In this document: positions 1-10,400 of the stretch, piece after piece
How positions within the stretch are numbered: position 1 is the stretch's first letter
How the letters are laid out: each line of letters opens with the position of its first letter
Assembly: GCF_022201045.2 (NCBI RefSeq)
Contig: NC_068560.1
Location: 19,485,501 to 19,549,500 of the forward strand
Source of the DNA: Citrus sinensis
Taxonomy: Eukaryota; Streptophyta; Magnoliopsida; Sapindales; Rutaceae
DNA length: 64,000 nt
Direction of reading: 5' to 3'
Translations under genes and position numbers: made by a program
The notes under the pieces: generated by a model
Database searches by the model: none
What the model saw: the letters and a program-made list of their open reading frames with translations, nothing else
What the model was told of the DNA's origin: nothing

Positions 1-305
1 ATGGATTAGATTAGACTATGGAGAGAAATATATTTTAGAATATTAGTGTTGAGTTATTCTAATGTCTTTAATAGTAAATTCAATTAAGACTATTTTAGTA
101 ATATAATTTTTTTAATTGAAATTAGAGTGTTCAAAGTTAGTAATAAAAAATTCAATAATTTTTTGTTGAATTTATATAACGCTGTATTCTTTTTTTTTTT
201 TTTTTCCAACACTGATATGGTTCTGTTCTGTGTATTTATATACAATTTAATGTTTACATACAAATTAAATAAGATCAATTTAATGTTTAAATACAATCCT
301 TCAAG
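1..305. other. AT-rich flank, no gene seen
   Basis: No coding region or recognisable repeat family was found. A T-run lies at about 189-205. Homology to the NBS-LRR gene begins abruptly at about 306, so this stretch is the far side of a truncation junction. Confidence 0.5.
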
Positions 306-1269
306 TCGTAACTCAATTTTATGGAGGTTTATACATCTGCACGCATTCCTTGAATTTCTCCTAGATTGGAACTTCTTAATTGATCCAATGCATTTTTCCA
401 ACAGTCAAGATCCTTAGTTGTCAGAGCATTTGCAATCGTACTCAGTGCACCAGGCAAACCTCCGTATCTTTCAACGATCGAGGAGTATTTTTGTTGAATA
501 CTCCACGATCGCCATCCAATGCTTCTTTTGTTTTTTTGATAACGCATCGATCGAGGAATTTTTCTGAGATTTCATATCATTGCACAATAATAAATCTCGA
601 CTTCCAGACGTCAATATTATTTTGCATTGTCTCTTATCGTCAACATCCCCGGAAGTTAATGAATGGAATACTTTTATCCTTTCTATCTTTCTCATCAACA
701 TCCCCGGAAGTAACCGCATCGAACAACCTTTCTTCCCTAACTTGCTTTGCAACATCTTGGAATACTTTCATTCTGGAATCAAAGGCTACGTAATCTTTCA
801 CTTGCACATACTCTGTACTCTCTGGAGCAGGACGGTAGGAAACATGATTACAGTTGTTAAATTCGCCTTTTTTCACAAGTTTATCAGCTTCGTTTGCGGC
901 CTCTGCTGCTTGTTTACCAAGCTTGTAACGAGAAATCAAATTTGGGCACAACCCTTTGAAGCAGAACATCTTAGCTCTATCTTTATCATCAATGATGGAT
1001 TTTAAAACCCCTTCACTGAATTCAGCAACTCTATTTAGCCAGTCTCAGACACCCTTATAAATCTCATCTCCTTGTAGAGTAGCCTCTCTAACCAGCGTTT
1101 GCACCCTTTCTCTTATATATTCCAGCTCCTTCACTCAATCTTTTAGCCCATCTATGTAGCTTTGGTACTCGAACACATAAGATATGTGCCGCATAATCGG
1201 TTCGAATAATGCTTTTGAACCTTGTGATACAATGCTGGGAAAAGCAGGGAGACACCCGTCAACAGCCAT
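306..1269 (-). pseudogene. NBS-LRR disease-resistance gene relic (N-terminal part)
   Basis: This is a broken copy of the N-terminal half of the CC-NBS-LRR gene at 7448-14577. The start codon is at 1269-1267, followed by the same coiled-coil opening (ISYVFEYQSYIDGLKD), the FKGLCPNLISRY segment, YRPAPESTEY, RDLLLCNDM, YGGLPGAL and LRSSNLGEIQGM. Pieces lie in different frames. Two internal deletions remove the P-loop (the reading passes from KVFQDV directly to AKQVREERLFD) and then everything from RNBS-A through kinase-2. A short segment with the sequence CATCCCCGGAAGT is repeated at about 646 and 698, near one deletion. Homology to the intact gene stops at about 306, in the ARC region, so all LRRs are missing. 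It cannot encode an ATP-binding receptor. Identification is by direct comparison with the intact neighbour. Confidence 0.85.
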
Positions 1270-1285
1270 TGCCTGTTGCTTAACA

Positions 1286-1286
1286 A

Positions 1287-1348
<62 letters not shown>
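1286..1348. repeat. (AT)n microsatellite
   Basis: About 63 bases of almost pure AT alternation with one C interruption. It sits in the 5' flank of the NBS-LRR relic, where the intact copy (near 14590-14610) has a short unexpanded AT-rich stretch. Confidence 0.9.
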
Positions 1349-1352
<4 letters not shown>

Positions 1353-1804
1353 CAAGTGTCAAAGAAAGGAATACAAATAAATTAAAATGAACTAAAGGGA
1401 AAGATAGAGAATGAAAAGACCACAAACAATATGGCTATATTGATCTTGATTCTTGAACCAACTAATAACTAAATAGAGAATTTCTTTTTCTTTCTTAAGG
1501 TTCAGAGGTTTTATTATTAACAAAAAGGTACTTCGAGGGTTTGAATAAAAAACCAACCATAAATTATCAAAAGCTAGTAAGAACACATACATAAATAATG
1601 AACAATTATTTAAGTAAAACAAACTATGATACAAAGAAAATCTAATAAAATGACAAAGAAAGAAAGAAAGAAAATACAACAAACAGTATTGAAGTGTTGA
1701 TCATGAGCCAACTGATATTTTAACAGAAATTTTTTTGTTAATTTTTAGTCTTTTGCTAAAGGATTAGAGTTTTTACTATTAACAAAAATGTTTCAAAAAT
1801 TTGA
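1349..1804. other. Duplicated 5' flank of the NBS-LRR gene
   Basis: This non-coding stretch resembles the upstream flank of the intact NBS-LRR gene at about 14605-14800. Both share the order 'caaagaaagg...aatacaaataaatt', 'ttgatcttga', 'ctttcttaagg.tcagag' and 'tattaaca.aaa'. A second, more diverged copy of part of it follows at about 1645-1800, so the flank was itself duplicated. It ends where the CACTA-type terminus begins. Confidence 0.6.
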
Positions 1805-1817
1805 CACTACTAGAAAA
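1805..1817 (+). mobile_element. CACTA (En/Spm-type) transposon terminus
   Basis: The 13-mer CACTACTAGAAAA is the usual terminal inverted repeat of plant CACTA elements. It is followed by several dispersed copies of a TGACATAT / TGTCATAAA-like motif up to about 1980, as expected of a subterminal region. The inverse terminus (TTTTCTAGTAGTG) was not found, so the far end is lost, diverged or outside what I could recognise. Confidence 0.6.
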
Positions 1818-2017
1818 GTATTAAATAATAACAGAAATTTAATGACATATATCGTTGTGTGACGAATGTGTCATAAAAATATGATAGATTCATAATATAT
1901 ATTCATATGTCCAGAATATATGACATATTCATGGCTTATAACTTAACCGTCCTAAATAAATGATACATGTAAGTCATGCTTAGGTTTTGTGAACTTATAA
2001 GATTATAAAACAGTGTT

Positions 2018-2157
2018 GTTTAAATTAACGACACCGTTCTGTATAACTTAAAACACATCAACACTTACAGCCAAATTTTGGCTAAGCGTTGAATGAATCC
2101 CTCTCTCTCCACTGGCCACTGCAACCTAAAATGAATGTTTAAATTAACGACACCGTT
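2018..2157 (+). repeat. Direct repeat pair upstream of the small spliced gene
   Basis: The 21-mer starting GTTTAAATTAACGACACCGT occurs at 2018-2038 and again at 2137-2157, about 119 bases apart. It may be a duplicated promoter piece or a transposon subterminal repeat. Confidence 0.7.
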
Positions 2158-2277
2158 GAATTAAAGCCTAGCTCAAATTCCTTTTTTCAATCGAAATAAA
2201 ACGTAGCCACAAAACCCTAATTCACCACACCGATTTATCTCTGCTCGGTATTCATTTAAACCCTACCTCGCGGTTCA

Positions 2278-3940
2278 ATGTCATTCAATACGATTGCAGA
2301 TGCCGTTTCAACTTGTCATTTAGCTAGCGCCATCCAGTTCTCTATGGTAAGCCTTAACCCTAACGCTAGTAAGATTTGCTAAAAATTTCATATTTTGTAT
2401 TGTTCCAGTTGAATTTCATGTTAATTTAATTCTTCTTTGCCTTCTTTTTTCTTCTTCTTTATAGTCACGCTCTGGCTTTGGTGCCATGCTTAGTGCAGTT
2501 TATGGTTTCAAGATTAAGTCATGTTTATTTGATGGCATCGATTCCATCGTTGAGGATTGGATTGTTGATCAAATGCACCTAGTAAGCTCTTCTTATTTTA
2601 TCTCAGTTTCAATTTTCTTTTATTATCTGCCTCTACCTAAAAATGGACGTGTTTTACTAGTAAGCATAGACTTTGTTTATTTAATTGATATTTTAATTTT
2701 ATGTATAAGAATGGAGGTTTATTTTGAAAAAAAAAAAGAAATAAAAAAATAGATTCTGTTGAAGCTAATAAGTACTGAATTGTTTTTGGTGGTGCGACCA
2801 GAGGTGGAAACAGGGTATGAAAATGTGTTACTGGTGAGGTTGCTGCTTAAGATGAGAATGCATTCTTTTCAAAAATCCTTGGTAGGTGTTATCTAATTAT
2901 CTTTGATGGAATATTAAATGGCTAAAAATCTGTCATGCGTTCAAACTTTGTTTGTGTTTAGAAGAATGGTGTTGACTGTATATTCGTTTGGAAGAATGGT
3001 GTTGATTGTATATTCATTTGCTTAGCCTTTTGACAGATGGATTGTATAATTGTGTTTGCCTCACTGTTTTTGTTTTATGAGATCTATAATTGATCTTGGG
3101 ATATTACTTTCTAGTTCTCATGCAAGCAAGTTACTACCTTCCCACTGCATCTCCTCCTTTATCTGCTATTCAAGAGATGCGTGCCATAATCTGGTGTTAC
3201 CTCTGCAAGATTGTGAATGAATATAATGCCTCTAAATTTATTTTATACATAATGCTGATGCTGAATAATATATTGTAGCTCCCGTCATATTCTACTTTGA
3301 CTTTTTATATTCTGTTTCATATAAAAATCTTATTCAACTTTAGTTGTTCATGAGCAAATGTCGCATGTATAAGCCCAAATGATGTTTAAAGGTAGCGCGG
3401 CTACCTTTAGTTTGAGCTTACAATAGATGAAAAAGAAATTGAAACTGTTTTTCTGATTTTTCAAAGTATTTTAGATCCTGACTTTTGTTTGGACTTGATG
3501 GTTATAGATTGTGTCTAGATTTGTTAAGTTGTTTCCAACACCTCGTGCCAAATGAAAGCACAATCTTTCTGATTCAGATGTCTGGTTAATTATGCTTCAT
3601 TTTTTCGTTAAAGATTGGATGGTTGCATGGATTGATGGAGTTGGAGTTCAACCAATAATTCTAATTTTTTGGACTTAAAATGCCTTTTTCTTCTGTATAA
3701 AAACTTTAGTAAGTGCTATTGAGTTGACAGAAGTTGAATACTTACAGGTTGTTTCACACTTTTTAATAGTTTTACATATATGAATTTCTGTTTTTTGAAT
3801 TGCAGAAAGGAGGTGGAACTATTGATTTGGAGCCTTATCTTGCTCACTCATCGACAACGGAGCCTACCCTCGCTCCCATGGCAGTGGAACGGACAACGAC
3901 TACTAGGGCTGCAACATCAGTTGGTTTGGGTCTGTTTTGA
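2278..3940 (+). CDS. Small three-exon gene, function unknown
   Basis: I do not recognise the family. Three exons splice in one open frame: 2278-2346 (69 nt, ATG start; donor ATG|GTAAGC), 2465-2581 (117 nt; acceptor TATAG, donor CTA|GTAAGC) and 3806-3940 (135 nt; acceptor TTGCAG, ends TGA). All junctions are phase 0 and the product would be 106 residues. The first part is MSFNTIADAVSTCHLASAIQ. The middle exon has a glycine/serine start and an acidic 'FDGIDSIVEDW' patch. The last exon is Thr/Ala-rich and reads DLEPYLAHSSTTEP then TTTTRAATSVG. No signal peptide or membrane segment is evident. It lies about 460 bases inside a CACTA-type terminus, so it could be a captured gene fragment. It could also be the 5' part of a longer transcript running into the EDR2-like exons. 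Splice signals are good, but expression is unproven. Confidence 0.4.
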
Positions 3941-4884
3941 GTTTATTTTCATTTATTTGGCTATGTTTTGATAGCGAATTTTGATATGTCAATATAATGT
4001 GTAATTGTTTTGGGTTGAGCTGGTATTTATGCTGGATTAGATTGGTTTGGTTTTGGTGCTTCTCTGATGGAACACTGCTTCTTTTAGAAATTTTGAATGT
4101 AATATGAGACTACATTTAGTTTAATTGAACACTGCATCTAGTCTAATTACTAGAAGTGTGGCATTTGGTTTGGTTTATCCGATATTCTCCAGAATTTCAC
4201 TTGCATCTGGTTTTGTTGCATATGTTTGCTTGCATTTGATGGCAGTAGCAGACTGTTTGGTTTTGTGACATTTGACGGCAGTTTGGTCTGTTCTTGGTGT
4301 TGATTTAAGATTGTTCCTGTTGTGCTGATGTTAATTGCAGGTGCTGGAATCAGCTAGGGTTGCTGGTTTATTCAGATAGTTGACTCAGGCGTTGTTACTG
4401 GTTAATTCAGGTGGCTGACTCAAGTTGTTCATTTAATGTTAGGAAGCAAATTAAGAATTAATGAAGTATTCATTTAACTATAATTATTGTAGTTATTTTA
4501 TTTCATAACTGAATTATAATCTATGGTACTTGTGAACAAATTAGAGAATTTTTATATATGAATTATATGTATGTGTGTGTATGTACATTTTGCTATTTAT
4601 GTAATAATTTAAAGAATATATTTCAATTCCCACAAAAAAAATGGCTCCAATTTCAATAATTCCCGCCAAATAATTAATTTTTTTTTAATTTACCACTAAA
4701 ATATATCTTAAAGAAATTTTAGTTATTCTTGCTAGATTTAACAAAAATAATTTGTAGGATTAACATTTAATTAAAATAATTTAAAAAATTTATTATTCCA
4801 ATTAAAAATGTCATGTTTATACGATAGACAATATTCATGAATGGGAAGTATTAGTTACATATTTTTCCTTGGGATTTCAGGCAA
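3941..4884. other. Intergenic or intronic, no gene seen
   Basis: T-rich, with repeated 'tttggttttg' / 'gcatttggtttgg' phrases typical of intron or UTR sequence. No open frame or repeat family was identified. The part from about 4860 is duplicated at about 15780. Confidence 0.4.
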
Positions 4885-6562
4885 ATGAAAAAAAGATTGA
4901 GAATGATTTCAAGAGGACAGGTGGATGATAAGTATTCATTTTTGTATATTTGGCTAGTGGATTTTTATGGTATTGATCTTTTTTTTTTAAAAAAAAAATT
5001 TCAATTAGTTGCAGCCCTAGAGGAAGAGCAGGCTGATCAAATTGATTTGTCTTGTTTTTCGGGCAATCTACGACATGATGACTGTGATAATGCTCGTGAC
5101 TGCTGGAAACTTTCTGATGGAAATAACTTTAGAGTTCGTAGCAAGCATTTTTGTTATGACAAAACAAAGGTTCCCCCGTATTTTGTTTGTTTGTTATGGT
5201 ATTTATATATCCTGCATAGGCTAGGTAGACAGGTTATGATGTAGTTTGGTTGGCTCTTCTTGTGCTTTGTGCAATTTGTAACTGCAGATACCTGCGGGAA
5301 AACATTTAATGGATCTTGTTGCTGTTGATTGGTTCAAAGACACAAAGAGAATGGACCATGTAGCTAGGCGTCAAGGCTGTGCTGCACAAGTAACTATTCT
5401 TTTCTTTTTATTTTTCCTTTTCCATTGATGCATTAGGAGAAAATACTGCCTGTGAGATACTACAATGTAAATAACTTCTCATGGTTCATTGAATCTATAA
5501 CACACTGACCCTCTTCTAAAAAATGTAGGTTGCTTCTGAAAATGGGCTTTTCTCACTGATCTTTAATCTTCAAGTAAGTTTGTTTCATTTCAGAAGGTAT
5601 TAAGTTTCAAACTTATTGTATTGGGAGGTTGTATGGTTGTAACCTAAGCATCTGCAGGTTCCTGGTTCAACACATTATAGTATGGTATTTTATTTTGTCA
5701 CAAGGCAATTGGTAATGGGATCACTTTTGCAACGGTTTGTTGATGGCGATGATGAGTTTCGCAATAGTAGGTTGAAACTTATTCCATCTGTTCCTAAGGT
5801 ATCCATCTTGGCCTTCATGTATTAGGACTATATTAACGTATACTTACCCTTTACTGCATGGTACACTTCAATTTGTCCAAAGAAGGCATGCATTTAGGTG
5901 TAAATGTATTTGATGGGTTGTACCTTCAAACTTCATGTCCTTTTTACCCTCTTGAATTTGTTTTGCACTTGTTCTTGATTTTAAGCACTGAATCATGCAG
6001 GGGTCATGGATCGTGCGCCAGAGTGTTGGAAGCACCCCTTGCTTATTGGGTAAAGCAGTTGATTGTAACTATATTCGCGGTCCCAAGTACTTAGAAGTAA
6101 ATGCTCTTGGAATTTCTATAGTACATGAGATGTTCATCTTTCAAATAGCGTCCAATACCATTAACATGGTTTAATAATGTTCATCTTTCTGTAGATTGAT
6201 GTTGACATTGGTTCTTCTACTGTTGCTAATGGAGTTTTGGGCCTTGTAATTGGTGTAATTACGACATTGGTGGTTGACATGGCTTTCCTTGTACAGGTAT
6301 GTATGATTGTTTTTTTCTCCACTTCTAAATGGACACAAGGGAAAAGACATGATTTTGAGATATTGCAATGCAATTTGCATTTTTGCATACTTGAATGTTC
6401 TCAGAATGGTATAATGCTTCGTGTGTGTCTTCTTTATCTTGCTCCTGTATGCAGGCAAATACTACAGATGAATTACCGGAGCGGCTGATTGGTGCTGTAC
6501 GTGTTTCTCATATAGAACTCAAGTCTGCTGTTGTCCCAAAGTTGGAACCAGAGATATCGTGA
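4885..6562 (+). CDS. EDR2-like protein, DUF1336 domain only
   Basis: The product matches the C-terminal DUF1336 domain of ENHANCED DISEASE RESISTANCE 2-type proteins, which in full length carry PH and START lipid-binding domains and act as negative regulators of defence. Exons are 4885-5169, 5288-5389, 5529-5573, 5658-5798, 6001-6096, 6195-6296 and 6455-6562. All junctions are GT-AG and phase 0, giving 292 residues. Visible family signatures include DCWKLSDGNNFRVRSK, AVDWFKDTKRMDHVARR, PGSTHYSMVFYFVTR, FVDGDDEFRNSRLKLIP, GSWIVRQSVGSTPCLLGKA, DVDIGSSTVANGVLGLVIG and ELPERLIGAVRVSH. No PH or START sequence lies upstream. The true family exon probably begins after the TTGCAG acceptor at 5014, so the ATG at 4885 reads through former intron. 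The gene is 5'-truncated. The frame is intact, but a pseudogene is quite possible. Confidence 0.7.
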
Positions 6563-7447
6563 CTCTGGTTTCATTTCACCTCAACTGTGTTTTTTTTTAA
6601 TTAAAAAAAATCATTTGTTTTAGGTATACATACATGTATTTTGATTCTATTTTCATTGTAATTTCTCATTTACTTTGAATGAAAGTCATTGGTGTTTTCG
6701 AATGGGAATTTTGCATTAAAAAATGAAGAATAGTGAATAGGAAATTTCTTGATTCTTTAGTTACTATTTTTGGTATGAGTGCCATTAGTAGTAAAGTTGG
6801 TTTCTACTCACAAACAAGTGAGCTGCTCGATTCCCAAGTGGTATCAACCAGTTTCCAACTTTTTAATATACACTAATCGTTATTGTTTAATAGCGACTGC
6901 TATTAAAACTCAACAGCTAACAAAAATACTTAAAAAAAATGATTTTTCTTATGATGCTGGGAAAAAAATTACGGGTTTACTTATTTCCACGAGATCTATA
7001 ACATGGTCTTGACTTCACGAAATTCTTTTAATTTAAAGCGTGCTGGTGTGAGAAGGTCAGTTTGACGGATTAATTCTTTTCAACAGTGGTCAAGATAATT
7101 TTACTATACTAAAAAATATTCTTATTCTGATAATGCCACAAATGTTATGCTGTTTTCTTCGGCTAATGATCTTCTATCAGGAGAGGTTAGAAATCAAATG
7201 CTTAAAAGACCAATTGAACGAATAATACAGAAATTTAGGCAGAATCTAATCGAATATTGTATGAAACATGAAACATCAATTCAAGTCATTTCTTAAACGG
7301 AGAATGCATCAAACAAAATCCAAAGTGTCTTGCAAGTCTGTAGCATGAGCAAAAAATTGTAAATATGTAGAACCAAATTATTCAAGTACAGAAGAACGAG
7401 CAAGCTAAATCATGTATAAGAGATTGGCCTGGTTCGGGATAGCTTCT
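6563..7447. other. Convergent intergenic region
   Basis: This lies between the ends of the EDR2-like (+) and NBS-LRR (-) genes and should hold both 3' UTRs. No coding region or repeat family was seen. Confidence 0.4.
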
Positions 7448-10400
7448 TCACTGTACCTGAAGGATTGGCTCAATCTCTTCTTTAGAATTCTGCAGATTTT
7501 GTAATTACTCGTGTAAGCAAGCATACATTGCCACCATAAGAATAATAAAGCTAGAGTAATAATATGACCACCACCTCTTGTGCACAAACAATATTGTATA
7601 AACTAATGCGACATAATATGATTGGTTAAACAAAAACATTACATGACCCTCATAATTTATTTATTTATTTATTATTATTATTATATATTTTCAGTCAACC
7701 AATCATATTATATCACATTACTTTCTATAAAATAATTTGCTAAATAGCACCAAAACTTAATTGATACTCACCATTTCATTGAACAATTTTTTTATGGTGT
7801 CATTGAGGTTGCCTTCCCAACATCCTTCATCATCATCATCTTTTTCTTCTTCGGTGACGTTCACTTTGTTTAGCATTGGTGTGTCTAAGAGTCCTTGAGA
7901 GAAGATCTTCATTTTTGGACACTGTCTCACAACTACTTGTTTCAAGGACGGGAATTCAAGAGCGTAATTACCCAAACTAAAGCTTGTTAGGCTTGGCAAA
8001 CAATCAAGTGTCAAGTACTCCAATTCCCTGAAAACAATGCAGTCTTTCGCTTCTTCTCCAACCTGCGATTGTATGATTTCTTCTATCATTTTGCAATCAG
8101 CTATCTTCATTCTTTGAAGATTCACTAGACTTTCAGATGTCGAGAATGTCAACACATTTATCAACCTGTGACACTTTGATACTTTCAAAGCCTCAAGATT
8201 TTCCAAATGCCACGAAGGTGGTACTAATTTTTGCAACTTACTACATTCCGATATTTTTAGACTTTCCAAATTTGCAAATACTTTGTTGGATTCGGCATTT
8301 TCCTTCCAGAGATGCTGCACTTTGTGTAATCTAGACAGCCTTAACTTCCTCAATTTAGGGAATGCAACCTGAAAATCAACAAAATTAAGTTGTAAATGAA
8401 AATATGTATCCAATCTCTGGAGTCTTCCCCTGCATATTTTATGGACAAGATTAATCACGGCATTTTATATTTTATTTCCAAATTAGTATGCTATGTAGTA
8501 GGATCCCAAATATAAGTATCAAATCGATTACCCTTTGAAACACATAAATGAAATCTGATGCTAAATCCAATATGAATTAGCTAGGAAAACAGAGATGTTA
8601 CACACATAATTAATATAGTTCATCACCTCGTGTTACTAGGCATCCAATTAATTTCAGACATTTTTATAATTCATACTATAGAGATAGTTAATAACTGCGG
8701 TTATATTGTTAAATCAGATATAAATTAAGATGACATGCAAAAAGATGAGTCATTAAATTTGACTTGATTCTAATGAAATTACATCTATGCGAACGAAAGT
8801 GAAGGGAAAAATAATAATAATAATAATAATCACCTTGTCATCAAAGAGGGGTTGTACTTGATGAGCCAGCAAGAAGTTCTCTTCTGATGTTAATTTTTCA
8901 GGTTTCTTGTTATCTGTTGTCACGTGCACTACAGAGTTGGATATGAATGTTTCCATATCAGGGCAATTCTCAATAGTTAGATTCTCCAACTTAGGCGGTT
9001 CAATTATATTCCCAGTGAAGTTGCAGAATCTTTTGAGTTTTGGAAGATCAATGAGCCTTAGCTCGGAAAGCTTAGGAAACGGGAGGCCTATATGTTCTTT
9101 GTCAGCATTTAGCTCTTCGAAATGAAACACCTCTTCTATTGAATCACAATTCCTCACTTCCAGCCATTCCAAATTGTTCAAGCACCGTAGCAGATTGGCA
9201 GGAATAGCACTCGACATATTCGTGCAGTCATCCACCACCAGCTGTGCTAAATTGTTGAAGAAGCTGACAGGCAGTGCTTGGCCATGCCATATTTCTTGCA
9301 AGCGTGGAAAATGCGAGAGTTGCAAACGGTTTATATCAAGGAATCCAATCTGCACAAACCAAAACAATTTTGTTTTTGAAAGGCATTATATATACACACA
9401 TTAAACTTACATGTTTTGTGTTTTAACTTCTAAAAATATATATACAAGGGAGGTGTATATGCTTAAATGTGCAAGTGCAGGGGAGATGCATGAACAATTT
9501 GGTTGAATCGATTAACACATACCATTTCGTCATAGCACTTTTGTATAGTGGAACTAAGGTTATTGCCTTCCCAATGGTGCAGTTCACCCTCTTCCTTTTC
9601 AGTCACTTGTACTTTGCATGGCTTTGGAATGGATAAGATTCCGTGAGAAAAATTCTTCATGTTCGGACAATGTGTCATAGAAACTCGTTCCAGTGATGGG
9701 AATTCAAGAGTGTAATTCTCCAAACAAAAGCTGGTAAGCCTTGGTAAATCATCAAGTATCAAAACTTTTAATTTGCTGAAAGCAATACGATTCTCCTTCA
9801 CTTCTTGTCCAACATGTCCTACGATTTCTTCTAATTTTGGGCAACCCGATACTTTAAGATTCACCAGGCTACTAGGAATTCCAACCTGAAAATAAGCAAA
9901 AGTGTGTGCATGTGTGGTGTATTAAAAAAGTAAAAATGTAAGAATATCATTCGACTAGGTTCAAAGTATGTTTAATCATACAATTATACATTTTATGAAC
10001 ATAACAAATTATGAAATGTCTACTAGATATTTTTTGTTAAACAAAAATAGAACAAGATAAATAAATAAATAAAAGCCAGATAAACAAAGATAATAAAAAT
10101 GCATTTACACTATTTAGTATTAGAAACGTAGAAAGAATTTAAGGCAATTTCTAAATATTTTAGACTTCTTTTGCATCTTGATATCAGTTTTTAAGCATAA
10201 ATTTGCAAATTTCAACTATTCCTTTTTTTAAAAAAAAAAAAAAAACTCAACCATTTTTCCCTTTTCCTTGGTTCCTTTTTTTAATGTATATTTAAAAATG
10301 GAAAAAAAAATTGGAAAAGATTTCCCAATACTGTCAACAAGGGACTGCTGTAAAGTGGATCTTTATTAAGTACTTCCAGACTCGAGGAAATTTCTTTACA

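Noticed and set aside
127-417. Overlapping small open frames on both strands at 90-1005
   Set aside because: These are other-frame readings of the NBS-LRR relic and of a T-run; no independent gene support.
1135-1425. Open frame with a long Tyr/Ile repeat
   Set aside because: The repeat is the (AT)n microsatellite being translated; only its last part is real NBS-LRR sequence.
1805-6562. A single CACTA element spanning the small gene and the EDR2-like exons
   Set aside because: No inverse terminus was found downstream, and part of the EDR2-like region belongs to the tandem duplication at 15.8 kb, which a single capture would not explain.
8811-8830. CRISPR-like or regulatory repeat
   Set aside because: It is a simple (AAT)n microsatellite; no spaced repeats of CRISPR type occur anywhere, as expected for a plant nucleus.
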